Assembly: GCA_023974075.1 (NCBI GenBank)
Contig: CM043797.1
Location: forward strand, 36,708,666 to 36,772,665
Direction: 5' to 3'
Origin: Chaenocephalus aceratus
Taxonomy: Eukaryota; Chordata; Actinopteri; Perciformes; Channichthyidae
DNA length: 64,000 nucleotides
Positions 1-19,336 of this stretch are shown in pieces. The position numbers were made by a program, and so were the translations under genes. Each line of letters opens with the position of its first letter. Position 1 is the first letter of the stretch. The notes below the pieces were generated by a model. That model was not told the DNA's origin. It did no database searches and saw only the letters and a list, made by a program, of their open reading frames with translations.

Positions 1-884
1 GGTAAGGACAAGTTTGAAATCATGCAGGGTTGGGTTCAATATTTTTTCTCCACGGCTAAAAATGATCGCGATAAACCATAGAAATGAAAAAAATAAACAT
101 TCAAAGACCTTTTTCCATTTCCGTGGAATGATGCTATTATATTTCTCCGCTTCACTCATCATGAAAGCCTCCTCTTGTATCACTCAGTGTCACTAAATCC
201 CTTCTCATTTTGAAAGTCCTCTCACCGTGTGTTCCGTTATATTTGTCCTCTCTCTTTCCACACGGTTGTGTTTTATCTCACTCTCCTCCTGTATCCCTAA
301 TATCTCTTCCTCCCGTCATAATTGTTCTGCTCTCCCTCATCACCACAGGCTGTGTCCCGTCTCTTCCTGTACCGCCCTGTTCGTCTCTCTGTTTCTCTTT
401 CGCTGTCTGGATGTGTCCTTCTCCTAATCGCCTGTCTCATTTGAATGATGGCTGTCTCTGTCTCAAATGACAGCCGAGGTCAGACTCTTTCTTGCTCTGC
501 CGTGGTGTCAAATAGCGCTTTTCTGTTTAACTCCGGGGATGTCTGAAATGTTCCTTCTTATGGGATTCACCAGTTAAGTGCTGTTTTTTTCATAATCATG
601 GCTACATGTCCTGACAAAACCTTTCAAGGTGATTCAGGTCTCTGTAGACACATAGGAGATCAAACTGAAATGCGAAAAAAGTTATTTGCCATCTTTCTGA
701 AGTTCTTTTCAAAGAGTTTAAAGGCAATGTGTTTCGAGATATTTGAGACTGATTCAAAATATGTATGAGCTAAGTAGCCCGGGAACACATACACACCTAC
801 GCTAAGGTAACGTTTGATTACCGAAGTAATTGGTGTTTAGTTAATTTTGTGTTTTACGATGGAAATCTGATGCAAGTTTAATGG
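1..884. other. No recognised gene or repeat
   Basis: I see no exon, RNA gene or terminal repeat here. Positions 200-430 are pyrimidine-rich and this opens short reading frames, but they have no recognisable protein motif. The stretch ends at the target duplication of the solo LTR that starts at 890. Confidence 0.5.
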
Positions 885-889
885 GCAAC

Positions 890-1439
890 TGTGACGGAGC
901 GGATCACATGAGTGACTGACTCCGCCACTGACAGCCGGCACACACAACACACCAAACATTGCGGAGAAAAGACGGAGGCGCATCACTTCCCTGTTTTAAA
1001 TTCCTGCTTTGAACCATACAATTATTTAATTTACGTTTGTTAATTATGGAATGATTTATTAAGAGGTGGTTAACCTGTTTATGTTTGGGTCGGATTGTTA
1101 TGTTGAAATGTGGTTTGGAGAGTAATGGTTGTCACCTGTTGACGGTAAGCCTGGTGGGAGGGGCTACGGGTTAATACGGGACGGGGTTGGCCCTGGAAGG
1201 GGAACTCGGGGAATGTTGCAGAGAAGGCAACAGCTGGGACGTGTTCGAGAGATCGTTGCAGAGAAGGCAACAGCTGAACACGTTTACTCTCCGGGAGTGA
1301 TGGACGGTCTGATTTGGACGTGTATTTGTTTTGTTTAAGTTGTGCTGGTTCGTTATATTTGTTTTGCTGATATAAATAAAGTTTTGGAGCTTACCCAACC
1401 GACTAGGTTTTCGGACGGACAATTAGAACCCCGTCCACA
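890..1439 (+). mobile_element. Solo LTR, about 550 bp, with 5-bp target duplication
   Basis: The element begins TGTGACGG and ends CCGTCCACA, giving short inverted TG...CA termini. It is flanked on both sides by GCAAC (885-889 and 1440-1444), the 5-bp duplication typical of many LTR retrotransposons. A polyadenylation signal AATAAA lies at 1375-1380, about 60 bp before the end, which sets the plus orientation. A 22-bp unit is repeated directly at 1215-1236 and 1255-1276. No internal retroelement sequence adjoins either side, so this reads as a solo LTR left by LTR-LTR recombination. The superfamily is not determined; a Ty3/gypsy-type element is a guess. Confidence 0.75.
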
Positions 1440-1444
1440 GCAAC

Positions 1445-2489
1445 ACTACGAGGAAATAAATGGACTCAGTTCTAATGGAGAATTTTCGTATGGGATGTTT
1501 ATTCATAAGACAAGCTAAGTGTGCGTCATTACCGTAACAAATCGGGACCTCAGTGGCATAAAGCATTGGCTTAACCTCTACAAGCAATATATTTCCTTAA
1601 AATTTGTCATGAAAACGGCGGTTGCTTAAAAGTGACTCAATGAGAACTACTAAACGCCATCACGCCAAACTTTAGCTTAGAGTGTGACGTGAAGTCATGT
1701 GACCGTGATGTAGTTTGTGTATTTGCTTTTGAGTTTTAGAGGGGTTCTATTGGTGCTTAAACACTTCCAAAGCGGAGTTAATATGTGCTGTGGTTTAGTT
1801 TTTTGGGTAAGGATGCCAAGTGGATACAACCTTTGGACGTTGAAATGAGTAACAACTGACCGATTAAAAACACCGGGGAAAAAAGGAAGCAAGAAGTCTA
1901 TCCATCTTATCGTTCTCTTATCAGTTGGCCAGGATATGCGTCAGTAAGCGACTAACTCATGACCAATGAGCGATATTGATGGAAGACATGGGTGTTGTCA
2001 CTTCTTTCATAGGAAATGTTTTTCAAACTCTGGGTCAAACGAGGTGTTTTTTTATGACCGTTCATTGCACCCGATCAGCTGATGATCAAATGTGTAGTTC
2101 ACAAATGAAACATTAAACCCACTTCACCTCACGGTGAAATCATTCAACAATAGAGAATATATGAAGAATAAAAACATTACGAAACACAAATGTGTATATA
2201 GTGCTACTCGTGGATATTCAGAACACCTGCGTTTGACATTGTCCTGCTTTGCATTGGGTCTTGTTGTACTGATTTCACACGACACTCAGTGGGAGGTGTT
2301 TGCCCTTTTTATGAATGAAGCTATCACTGTCGTGCCTATTAATCACAGCTTACCCCGATCTGTCAAAGTGTCTTGTCTGAACTAAACTGTGGCACTGACA
2401 TTAGTCAAAACAACTAACCTCCTGTGAAGCAGCTGTTCGTCTCTTCAATAATATTTGGTATATGATTTGATAATTACACTTACGTTTTC
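1445..2489. other. No recognised gene or repeat
   Basis: Ordinary AT-rich intergenic sequence with short chance reading frames only. I found no splice-site-bounded coding segment and no terminal repeats. Confidence 0.45.
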
Positions 2490-2907
2490 TCAAAGGTAAT
2501 AATTCATACAGTTCATTGCTCATTTTTCAGGTTCATATTTGTCCTCTCCTGTGACATGTCTCCATGCTTTAATGTTCAAATAGCTCTTTATTTTTCTCAC
2601 ACTGCCTGGTGCTGCAGCACCTCTTTTCACCCTCTGTCTGAAACCAGAGCCCAGTCTGCTCTGATTGGTTAGTTTTTTGGCCGGCTCTGTTGTGGTTAAC
2701 AGCATAGAAATGTCCCGCCCATTAGCCTATCACGTACAATGTGTTGGAGCGCCAGCCAATAGAAGCGCTAGTGTTACATAGTGATGTCACTATGTTCCGG
2801 AAGTAAACAAATGAGTTCTTAGCCTTTCCAGACCGTATGCACAAACACCTATAACACCCCCACAGGAAAGGGGGTAACCCAACAAAAACATGATTGGGCC
2901 TCTTTAA
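2490..2907 (+). mobile_element. TTAA-type non-autonomous DNA element, family A copy
   Basis: This is one of about six copies in the window of a dispersed element recognised by shared blocks: a block near 2610-2660 with CACCTCTTTTCACCCTCTGT, then GCTCTGATTGGTTAG, then GCCAATAGAAGCGCTAG, then GTGATGTCACTATG. The right end runs into TTAA at 2904-2907; the left end is too worn to place exactly. Other copies begin around 4400 (reverse), 40255, 41690, 43540 and 48545. The TTAA end suggests a piggyBac- or Kolobok-type non-autonomous element; that assignment is inference. Confidence 0.6.
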
Positions 2908-4399
2908 TATACAGCTATAACACATTGTAATGTTTTACATGTTCACAAACAGCTAGACATGTGAAGAAGTCAAACCCTAACATTTCAGTATGACTTTTTT
3001 AAGATTATAGAGATATTTTTAAGATATAAACTGCTGTGACCACATATTGCTTTTCCAGCTTCTGCGGCATGTGTCAAGCAATCCAGGTCAAACCCCTGCT
3101 GCCCCACAGCAGCATCCAAGTTGAGGAGCAATGAAGTTAAACAGTTGTCTACCTTATTTGTTTTATTTCCGATTTCAGAACTTGACCTCCGACCTGTTTG
3201 TGATGACAGTGTGGAGATCACCTTGACTTACCATCGTGATGAATGCAAAGGCTGAGATAACTCCTGTGCTGCCACCCTCGAACACGTTTCCTTGTCTTTC
3301 TCCCCTCCTCTCCTCCTTGCTTCACCTGAATGTCTTTATCCCTTATGGATCCATTACATTTCATTTAGTGACGCTATTATCCAAAGCAACGTACATTAAG
3401 TGCAATAAACCCTTGAGGTACTAAATCAGCAAGAATCCTGCAAGTACATTAGCTTTCCAAAAAAACAAATCATTTGTAAGTGCCACTGCATGAAGCTGTA
3501 TGTATTTATCACACTTTTGGGTGCATTCGAAAAAGTGTTTCTGCCTGCGACGTAAAGGACTTTCTTTTGGAAAATACCAAATGAGGTTGTGGTCATGTCA
3601 CTTCTAATGGCAGCGGTCATATCTTAATAGACAATCTTTGCCAAAATACACCTTCTGGAAACATTCCTACTCCCCAGTGTGTTTGTACTTTATATCCCTT
3701 TCTTTGTGTGTGTCAGCGTCAGACATTAGTCATCCTAAATAAGTCACTGTAAAAGGTCAAAAAGAAAAGAGCAACCGCAACTTATTGTGTGTGAGTCTGT
3801 AGAAATGTGTGTGTGGTGTGTGTGTGTGTGTGTGTGGTGTGTGTGTATGGTGTGTGCTTGGTGTGTTGGGAAAGGATCCAAAACTGATTATGACAGAAAC
3901 AAATTGCTTGGCATTTAACAAGCACAGGTTCCTTTTGTCAGGGAAAACACCGATTGTTTGTTGTAATAGTAGAAACAAAATAACATGTAAGTCATACACA
4001 CATTATTTAACAGAAATAGCCACCACATAAACGCTACATACCAGATGTTCAAACAATGTAATTACTTGTTCCGGCACAGTGTTCAAGGTCACTCAAACAA
4101 AAGCTGATCATTTCTCTCCCACATCTCATTAGCTTTTTGTTTCAACACTGTAACCTTTCGCTCAGCGACACTGTTTATGCTCACATTACTGTCTTCAACG
4201 ACAGCACGAGGAACAATAACACAGTGTGCTAAACTGTGAAACACTTCCGATGACAACAATACATATCATTCAGCAAGTAATAACGGAAGCTATGAGATTA
4301 TTTAGCATCGACACTACAAAGGACTTGTATTACTCAATTGTTGCCGAAAGAGGTGTGACTGTTTCCTTTTCGTTGTATTTATGTTTTTGTGCATGTAAA
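2908..4399. other. No recognised gene; one TG microsatellite
   Basis: Intergenic sequence with a TG-rich microsatellite near 3806-3860. Short reading frames around it are products of low-complexity sequence. Nothing else identified. Confidence 0.45.
3806..3860 (+). repeat. (TG)n microsatellite, interrupted
   Basis: Runs of TG broken by single GG or AT steps (GTGTGGTGTG). It reads as Val-Cys or His-Thr in open frames, which are not genes. Confidence 0.85.
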
Positions 4400-5516
4400 T
4401 GGTCTGCAAAGGCTACATTTCTACACACACACACCGCCTGCCGGAAACGCCTCCGTTGGAATCCTTTGTTTACTTTCATAACATAGTGACATCGCTATGT
4501 AACATTCACGCTTCTATTTGCTAGTGCTCCAACAAAATGTACGAGATAGGCTAAGGGGCGGGACATCTCTAATGGCGCGTTTCCACTGCAGGCCTCGCTC
4601 GGCCTCGCTTGGTTTGGCCTTATTTGGCCCGGCTCACTTTTATGCTGCACTTCCATTACAGTTTAGGAACTGGGACAGTTACTATAGTAACGCAGTGTAG
4701 CCGGAGCCGTGACGTCATCTTCAATGAGAGCCCCAGAAAAACAACACAGCCGTTAGCTCTTAGCACTCAGAGCTCACAGCTCCTCATATCTGTTCAGAAA
4801 CTAGACAAAAGTGAAACAAGAACAAACCACAGACTGCCTGTGTCATGGCGAATACAGTCGCTGGTTTATTTATGTCTGTATAGGCCGTTGTTGTGAGTGT
4901 GGACGGTCGGAGCATATAACGTTAGCTTAGCCAAGCTCCATTTAGAAAACACGCATTTTAAAGGGTGTTTCTCTGCCGTCTGTCTGCAGACTTGTCAAAG
5001 CATTAATTCATGGTTTTCACTAACCGGTATCAGTATGTTGTTACTTCGGCATCATTTTGAAACGTGTATTACAATTACATCACGGTCAAATATGTTCATC
5101 TTGTTGTCGTTGTAGCCCCCTTGCCAGCGATTCTCTCTCTAGTTTAGCATACTCAGCCCAACTCAGCCTGGTTGTTCCTGGCCATAGAACCACGATTTAG
5201 TCGGGCCAGAAAAAAGGTGAAAAAGTAGCCCCGGGCCAAAACTAGGCCAAGTGGAAACGCAACCAAAAACGGGCCCCGCACGGCTCGGCACGCTTAAAGC
5301 GAGCTACCCGCTGCAGTGGAAACGCGCCTAAGAGGTTTACCAATCACAACAGAGCCGGCCAGCTAACCAATCAGAGCAGACTGGCTCTGGTTTCAGACAG
5401 AGGGTGAAAAGAGGTGCTGCAGCAGCTTTTTGAACATTAAAGCATGGAAACATGTCACAGTAGGGGCACAGAATACAAATATCTCCCTGAAAATGTGTAG
5501 AAAAGGGCCCCTTTAA
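4400..5516 (-). mobile_element. Family A TTAA element, reverse copy, split by an insertion
   Basis: Reverse-complement blocks of the family A element lie on both sides of an inserted element (4573-5328). Left of it are CATAGTGACATCGCTATG (near 4484) and the blocks through the GGGCGGGACATCTC motif; right of it are CAATCAGAGCAGACTGG and CAGACAGAGGGTGAAAAGAG. The outer right end reads into TTAA at 5513-5516. The left end is approximate. Continuity of the family A sequence across the insertion shows the order of events: family A first, inner element later. Confidence 0.65.
4573..5328. mobile_element. Inverted-repeat element (about 756 bp) inserted at TAA
   Basis: The left end has GGCGCGTTTCCACTGCAG and the right end its reverse complement CTGCAGTGGAAACGCGCC, an 18-bp terminal inverted repeat. 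TAA occurs on both outer sides (4570-4572 and 5329-5331). A 3-bp TAA duplication fits the PIF/Harbinger superfamily, which duplicates TWA, but no transposase is present so this is inference. The reading frames inside have no recognised domain. It sits inside a copy of another element, so it is the younger insertion. Confidence 0.75.
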
Positions 5517-6310
5517 TGTGTGAGTGATTGGCGATAATGAACTTCGGTTTAGCTTTTTCAGCAAGTTTTAATCTTTATATATACACATTATATTATATGT
5601 ACATCTCATAAAATGTGTCTATTAAGAGAAAATGAGGAAGAGAAATGTGAATAAGCTGCTGACTATGCACATTCAAATAACTAGCCACACAAAACTGAAG
5701 ATAAAATGCCTGTGTAGAACTTCAAGAAAGTAGGAATAAGTGTGTTTTTTCATTGTGTGTTAAAAGAAGACAATATGTGTGTTGTACAGGAAATGTAAAA
5801 TCACTCACCATAGTATGTAAAAATAACTTTATTGATTTGTCCTTAAATGGTCCTTCCTGACAAACACAATGGACAACACAAATGCACAGAAACCCTGATT
5901 GTCTTTGAATGGATGTGATCTGTGTGGTGTTGGACAAAGGAAAGAAAATAAAAACAAGCGTATAATGTGTTTTCTGCGGGTTAAAAACGAATTTGGGAAA
6001 ATCAAGCTTAAAAAAAACATCATTTGTTTAACTAAATTAGTAATTTATTTGGACAAACACAATGCCTTATCCAATAGCAAAGACCAAACCACTATATCTC
6101 ATGTAAACTGTTGCATATGGCTGCATAGAATTAAGCTTCATCACTTCTCTATCAATAGGTCAGAGTTATAACCAGTAGAATGAGCAGGAAGGCGTAGTTG
6201 CAGTGGAGAATTATCCCATTCCCTTTTACACAAGCCAGCAGTTCATCTGTGGAGAAAGAAAGAGGTGGACAGTGAGACTTTTATTTTGTCGTCTTTTGAA
6301 AAAGGATTGT
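5517..6310. other. No recognised gene or repeat
   Basis: AT-rich intergenic sequence. Several overlapping short frames exist on both strands without a recognisable motif. Confidence 0.45.
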
Positions 6311-6680
6311 TTAAAGGTCCCCTATTATACTGTTTTCCATCAATATATTACAGGTCTCAGATATATACAGAACATGTCTCTGATTGGCTGAAACACCAAA
6401 CAGATCATTGCAGCATTACCCATAATCCCCTCTGTTTCAGCCCTGTTTCCAAAGTGCTGATTCTCTGTCTGTTACTTTAGATGAAAATAAGGAGCCCCTC
6501 CCCACGCCCTCTGAGAACATTTGGTTACAAAGAACTCAATGGTGCTCTAGGAGGAGATTCAGGTGATAAGGTGGGGGGGGGGGTTACCTTGGTTGCTGAT
6601 TGGCTAATGGTTACACAAGCCAACACATTGTTATGACATAAAGTGGCCAAAATCTGATCAGATCATTTTCAGACAGGTTT
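6311..6680 (+). mobile_element. TTAA-type miniature element, family B, right-truncated copy
   Basis: Starts TTAAAGGTCCCCTATTATAC and matches, over most of its length and in reverse orientation, the complete copy at 46422-46900. Shared blocks include CAGATATATACAGAACATG, CCCATAATCCCCTCTGTTTC and AGGAGATTCAGGTGATAAG. The far terminal repeat is missing: similarity stops near 6680 after CAGACAGGTTT and another dispersed repeat follows. Confidence 0.75.
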
Positions 6681-6840
6681 GGTGCTGACGGAGAGTGAAT
6701 GTGCTGCCGGTGCTCGTTGCCTTGCTCAAGGACAGATACTGGCAACTCCCCAGCTCAAACTGCATTGCTATCGGGACTCTAACCGGCGACCCTTTGGATT
6801 CCAAGCCAAGTCCCCACAGACTGAGCAACTGCGGGTATTT
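6681..6840 (+). repeat. Dispersed repeat fragment (LINE or SINE type, unassigned)
   Basis: Contains GCCTTGCTCAAGGACAG followed by a block with GGGACTCTAACCGGCGACC. A more complete relative lies at 37865-38085, with GGTGCCTTGCTCAGGGACAC and TGAACTGGTGACCTTCC. This sequence type is widespread in fish; I cannot name the family with confidence. Confidence 0.45.
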
Positions 6841-7284
6841 TTTGGGGTTGTATGTTTATTGATGTCTTTACATGTATTTTGTACTTAATGTTTAGGTTAT
6901 GTCGCTCACTTTATATAAAGTTGCATGTTCAGACTAGTCGACTTAAAAAGCCATGGTAATTTAGAAAAGGGATAACGTGTCATTCTGAATGAAGCATGTG
7001 ATACATTGATAACAAAATTGTAACAGTGCGTTGTATGGGATCAAACATTGCGTGTGTTTTTTCTGTGTGTGAATAATGACCACAGATGAGAAGTGCATTT
7101 GTATTATTCACTCTGTGTGTGATCAGTGTTCATGGAAGTGATGACTGACCCTCCTCTCCTCCCACTCAGACCTCCAGAGAGAGCTGTGGAGGGGAGCGAG
7201 CCAGGATACACATCTCCTCCACAGGCTAAACACAGTACAACGCCTCCCGCAATGCCTCCTACTACAGGTAACTATTACGGGCTG
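6841..7284. other. No recognised gene
   Basis: Nothing firm. A short proline-rich plus frame near 7126-7270 is followed by GTAACT, which could serve as a splice donor. I find no upstream acceptor or homology that makes it an exon. Confidence 0.35.
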
Positions 7285-7558
7285 TGTGTGTGCGTGTGTG
7301 TGTGGTGTGTGTGTGTGTGGTCTAGCATTACTATACTTGTGGGGACCTAAATCTGTTTACACAGTCACGTGTGGGGACTCGCCTCCCTTATGGGGACCAA
7401 TTGGAGGTCCCCATGAGGGGAATCATTAATTTTAGGGTGAAGACTTGGTTAGGTTTAGGGTTAGGGTAAGGCATGTGTTGGTTATGGTTACGGTTAGGAT
7501 AAGTCTCCAGGAAATGCATGTAAGTCAATGTAATGTCCCCTGAAGTGATGTATACATG

Positions 7559-7591
<33 letters not shown>

Positions 7592-7633
7592 CGTGCGCGC
7601 GTGCGTGCGTGCGTGCGTGCGTGTGTGTGTGTG
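7285..7633 (+). repeat. TG-bounded dispersed fish repeat (TGTGGGGACC type)
   Basis: A unit with TCTAGCATTACTATACTTG, TGTGGGGACC and TTAGGGTTAGGG-like stretches, flanked on each side by TG microsatellite (7285-7320 and 7559-7633). A second copy with the same order, and the same TG flanks, is at 20949-21310. The right TG block carries a run of GTGC units (7586-7620). The TTAGGG similarity is part of the repeat and is not a telomere. It lies just downstream of the cholinesterase-like gene. Confidence 0.75.
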
Positions 7634-7812
7634 ACGGATGTATTGGTCGATAGATGGTTGGACAGATGGACGGATGCATGGATGGATCAATGAATGGATG
7701 GATAGCTGATAGTTGGATAGATGGATGAATAAATGGATGGCTAGTTGGATGGATGTTCAGTATGGATAGATCGATAGAGAGAGAGAGGTGTAGTTGATAG
7801 ATAGATAAAGAG
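7634..7812 (+). repeat. Tetranucleotide repeat (GATG/GATA), imperfect
   Basis: Variants of GATG, GATA and GGATG over about 180 bp. It abuts the stop codon region of the cholinesterase-like gene on the opposite strand, so any 3' UTR would begin in this repeat. Confidence 0.8.
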
Positions 7813-7816
7813 ATGT

Positions 7817-15193
<7,377 letters not shown>

Positions 15194-16115
15194 GGAAAAT
15201 CCTTGGAAGGGAAAAGAAGGCACAAACAACAATTGTTTTATTATTGATCTTCAGATATTAAAATACAGCCTATTGGAGGGAAGAAAGGGATTTTGGCCTT
15301 TGCAGAACTTTACATGCACAAAAACCGATAAAACAAACTAAAGAAAAGGGTAAACATCAAAAGCATTAAAGGGTCTGTTTAATATGAATAAAAACAATTA
15401 AATTGTCCATCTTATTTACAAAAGTAAAGGCTATTATGCTCTAAGCCAGAGATTCCTTTTTTAGCTTCAACGTCAAAATACAAATGTGCCATGTCCAAAC
15501 TTAGGGCGGGTCGAAACGTTCAATTCCCCTTGGCTACAATAGATTAAGTAAATCATTTGACTGCCTTCACAATGACTCCCGTGTCAGTAAACAGTGGTGT
15601 GCTGTAATATTAAATGATTTAGTCGATTACAGAATGAATATTATTATGAATTATTTTATGTTTTTCTTGGGTTGATGGAGTTGGGTTTAAGTATTAGAGT
15701 GCAGTATGATACGTTTAATTATTTTACTGTGTACGGCATAGTCCAATATTAGATGCTGTAGACTTGGGAGTGTTCAGGCTGTTGTGGACAATATCAATAT
15801 GGATGTTATACTCCATGAGAGACACAAACAACAACAACGTATTTAACATTTTCAGAAATGTTTTACAAATATTAATGTGGGTCATATAATACAACTATTA
15901 GCTGATATGTTACCTGCATTCAATAAAATATGTATTGCCAAGTATGTTAACACTTAAAAGAAAATGTGCCTTGTATAATGGTACATACTCAAAATCAATG
16001 AGAGGAACTTCGTTTTTAAAAAAGAGCAAATATAGAACTATTAAAAATAATAATGTAGAAAACACACACCTTTTTGGCCAAGGAAAATCCAGCGCATGAA
16101 TAACCTAGAGAACAG

Positions 16116-16202
<87 letters not shown>

Positions 16203-16548
16203 ACAGAGGAAGGGGGGAGGGAGTCATTCCCGCAGCAAGTGTGTCACTTTAACAGCGTCTTATATGATCATCTTGAAACAATAACAGTTAACGATAAGAA
16301 AACAATAAACTGGCCCTTCGCTGATATACGGACGCAATTGAGTGCACGCAGCTGAATCGTGGACGGATGCGCTTTTACTTTGAAAAGACTAACGACAAAA
16401 CGATCTTTAGTGGAATGACCGGGAGACGCACATGTTGTGAGAGACGCGCTGACTCCGGGATTGAATCTATATCACTAATGCGTTTCCTCATAGTGCATTT
16501 TTAAATACTAATTCATTGAAAAAAAAAAAAGCTTAAGTGGCGTCTTAC
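15194..16548. other. Putative 5' intron of the cholinesterase-like gene
   Basis: Upstream of the first coding exon. Contains a long TG microsatellite (16118-16200) and otherwise AT-rich sequence. If the non-coding exon ending at 16549 is real, this is its intron. Confidence 0.45.
16118..16200 (+). repeat. (TG)n microsatellite
   Basis: Nearly pure TG, about 41 units, with one GG interruption near 16171. It lies in the presumed 5' intron of the cholinesterase-like gene. Confidence 0.95.
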
Positions 16549-16660
16549 CTTGTTAGCAGTCAATGTGTGGCCGGGTGGATGTGAACACAGGACTGATGGG
16601 ATGAAGAAGGCGTGGACACATCTCCCTGTCCACAAACTGCTGGGCTGGCCCTGCGCGCAC
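16549..16660 (-). other. Possible non-coding first exon of the cholinesterase-like gene
   Basis: On the minus strand the sequence GACTGCTAACAAG is followed by a strong donor, GTAAGACG, at 16548-16541. Downstream on the same strand, the next good acceptor (TTTTCCCTTCCAAG) lies just before the signal-peptide ATG at 15193. The upstream limit of 16660 is arbitrary. This is inference from splice signals only. Confidence 0.3.
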
Positions 16661-16718
16661 ACACAGCTGCTGCAGACACAGTTATGACTGTAGCAATACA
16701 AATTACCATATACTAGAC

Positions 16719-17715
16719 CAGGGGTGCCCAACCTTTTTGAAACGAGAGCTACTTTTAAAGTTGTCAGTCTGCCGAGATCTACCAGTCAAATAGAGAGGCG
16801 TAGCCATTACTGACAGCCTACTGTCAGGTACATACACACTACTTGTATACAACTGACCTTTAATACTCCATAAAATACTGCAGATCCTTTCTCACCTCTT
16901 TCTAATCTACACTCATACAAGTATTTAACTGAAGTTACACAACAGTGTTGTTGATACAGAGTTGGAGTTTATTCACACGTCACTACAGTGGACCGTAATG
17001 TTTAAGAAACATTGAACAGTGCTGCCACATATGACACAGGAAAAAAAGAAAATACTCTGAACCCTTTCTTTGCCATTATTAAAAATAGTGTTGCTACAAA
17101 AGTATAAATGAGGCTTACTAATAAGAACAACTCAGATCTGAAGCTACTCAGGAATCTGCTGCCAAAGTGCAATAAAAGAGACAAATTAATAGAATCAAAC
17201 CCTTTTTTTGTTGCATTTTAGTCGAGTATAAAAAGAAATGCCTTTTCAAATAGGATGCAAGCAACACTAGTTTCTTAACCTAAATTGATAATAGACTATA
17301 ATCAATTTAAGTTTGCATTCTTATACCATTTTGTACAATAATTATAATGAATAAGTTCAAACAAGCTAAAACTCACGGCTGATTAATAATGATATCTAAC
17401 TTGAGTTTTTATTATATCAAAAACCTGTTGAAATGCTTCTGTTAATTGTACTGTCCCCCAAAAAGCCCGTCGGCAGCCTCCAGGAAAGCTTCTTTCACAA
17501 CTTCGCCGTCTTTGAAAGACTTCATGTGTTTCGCAAGAACGTGACTGACACGATAAGATGCTATGGTAGCAGCCTTGCTCTTGTTGTTGGGCCTGGTGAA
17601 AATGGACTGCATTATACGGTGGCCCTGAAGTGCAAGACACCACAGCATTTCACAAAACACTACAGCATTTCACAAACACCACAGCATTTCACAAAATCTC
17701 TGGTTGGGCACCCTA
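16719..17715 (-). mobile_element. Internally deleted hAT element
   Basis: Begins CAGGGGTGCCCAACC and ends GGTTGGGCACCCTA, matching hAT-type terminal repeats. Flanks TACTAGAC and TACTAAAA are an imperfect 8-bp duplication (6 of 8). It encodes a transposase fragment on the minus strand (17442-17640). About 1.0 kb long, far below an autonomous hAT. The tandem duplication of this region begins inside it at 17263, so a second copy of its right end exists at 19609. Confidence 0.7.
17442..17640 (-). pseudogene. hAT-type transposase fragment (ZBED5/GTF2IRD2-like), copy 1
   Basis: Minus-strand frame reading NKSKAATIASYRVSHVLAKH, then FKDGEVVKEAFLEAADGLFG. The pattern 'ASYRVxxxLAKxxKxFxDGExxKExxxxAA' is characteristic of the hAT-derived family that includes ZBED5 and GTF2IRD2 relatives. 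Only about 55 residues remain; no zinc finger, catalytic region or dimerisation domain is present. Confidence 0.7.
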
Positions 17716-18119
17716 TACTAAAACATATGATCATATTCATTAATTAATAATGATAATAATACAAATGTGAATAAAGTGATTCAAAAGACACACAGTGATA
17801 GTGATAAAAATAGCCACATTGTAACAAATAAAAACAAATATATTAAAAAAATATATGATTAACAACGAAAACATTTTTAAAAAAGTAAGGGAAAGAAAAA
17901 ATAATATAATAATAATAATAATAATAATAAACTGTTAAAAAATAGACATATAATATATGTAGATCATAACTACCTCATATAACATCCAACATGTTACAAA
18001 AAATCTTAGAGGCACATGTGGGAGCACAAAGAATAACAACTAAAAATATGTATACAATTAAATATGTTATATTTGTGGTTGATACATTAATTAATAAGGG
18101 GCTGACCATCTTTAACAAT

Positions 18120-18936
18120 CCATTTCATTTTTGATCCAAGTATTGTTTATCTACTTTTCTATGTGATATCCTTTTTTTTTTTTGCTTTCAGATTAAATAG
18201 CGTACAAAGAATACAAAAAACACTCGGAAATGAATTACAAGTATCCCGTAGCATAAAACAGAAACGCATAAAGTAGGCTACACATACTAAAGTAAAATAA
18301 AATTACTTTCCACCAGTTCCAGGTCACTTCAGCAGACACCCAGACGACTGTCTCTGGTCATCAGCTGAACAACAATAAACAATAACAAGGACATTATGCA
18401 ACGTTTGAAACAGGGCTTCATCTAGCATCAAACATCCTGTTGTCTGCATCTCCCAAATTCCAAAGCTGTCTCTTACGGGAAATATTTAGCAAGAAAAATG
18501 TGCCAACACAACACATTTACAACAAAGTGTGAGTTGTAAAATGTGTGTGTATTTATTGTATTTTTTTCATTGAACTGATTGTATCTATTTCACTCTTCTC
18601 TTTCTTATTTTCAACAATACATTGAAGAAACATTTAGAAATATTATAATTGTTTTATTCAAAATCAAATAATAAAAACAATAGATTGTGTTGGCGGCACC
18701 TTGCAAGGGAAGCATATAATGCAATAACTACTCTAAAAGGTTAAAGACAGCAAACAAGGCTTTATATAATTCCCCCCCCCATTTCCTACAACATGGTTAA
18801 CTAGGGGTTAACTAATCCTTATATTGGACAAGTGTTATCTATCAAGGCCGAGAGATTATTTGGCGTTATGACACTCTCTTTTTCCTTCTCATTATTCCAC
18901 TTCCTGTTTCCGTCCCTTGTTTTCGCTCTCACACGA
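18120..18936. other. Non-coding part of duplicated unit
   Basis: AT-rich sequence shared with copy 2 (about 20030-20843). No coding or RNA gene recognised in either copy. Confidence 0.5.
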
Positions 18937-19120
18937 AACACTAGTTTCTTAACCTAAATTGATAATAGACTATAATCAATTTAAGTTTGCATTCTTATAC
19001 CATTTTGTACAATAATTATAATGACTAAGTTCAAACAAGCTAAAACTCACGGCTGATTAATAACGGTATCTAACTTGAGTTTTTATTATATCAAAACCTG
19101 TTGAAATGCTACTGTTATTT

Positions 19121-19336
19121 TTACTGTCCCCCAAAAAGCGCGTCGGCAGCCTCCAAGAAAGCTTCTTTCACAACTTCGCCGTCTTTGAAAGACTTCATGT
19201 GTTTCGCAAGAACGTGACTGACACGATAAGATGCTATGGTAGCAGCCTTGCTCTTGTTGTTGGGCCTGGTGAAAATGGACTGCATTATACGGTGGCCCTG
19301 AAGTGCAAGACACCACAGCATTTCAGAAAACACCAC
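19121..19336 (-). pseudogene. hAT-type transposase fragment, copy 2
   Basis: Same fragment as in copy 1, reading NKSKAATIASYRVSHVLAKH and FLEAADALFGG, with one Gly-to-Ala change. It lacks the left terminal repeat because the duplication started inside the element. Confidence 0.7.

Noticed and set aside
17383..17643. 86-codon minus-strand frame overlapping the hAT fragment
   Set aside because: The hAT signature is in the neighbouring frame (17442-17640). This frame is its shadow.
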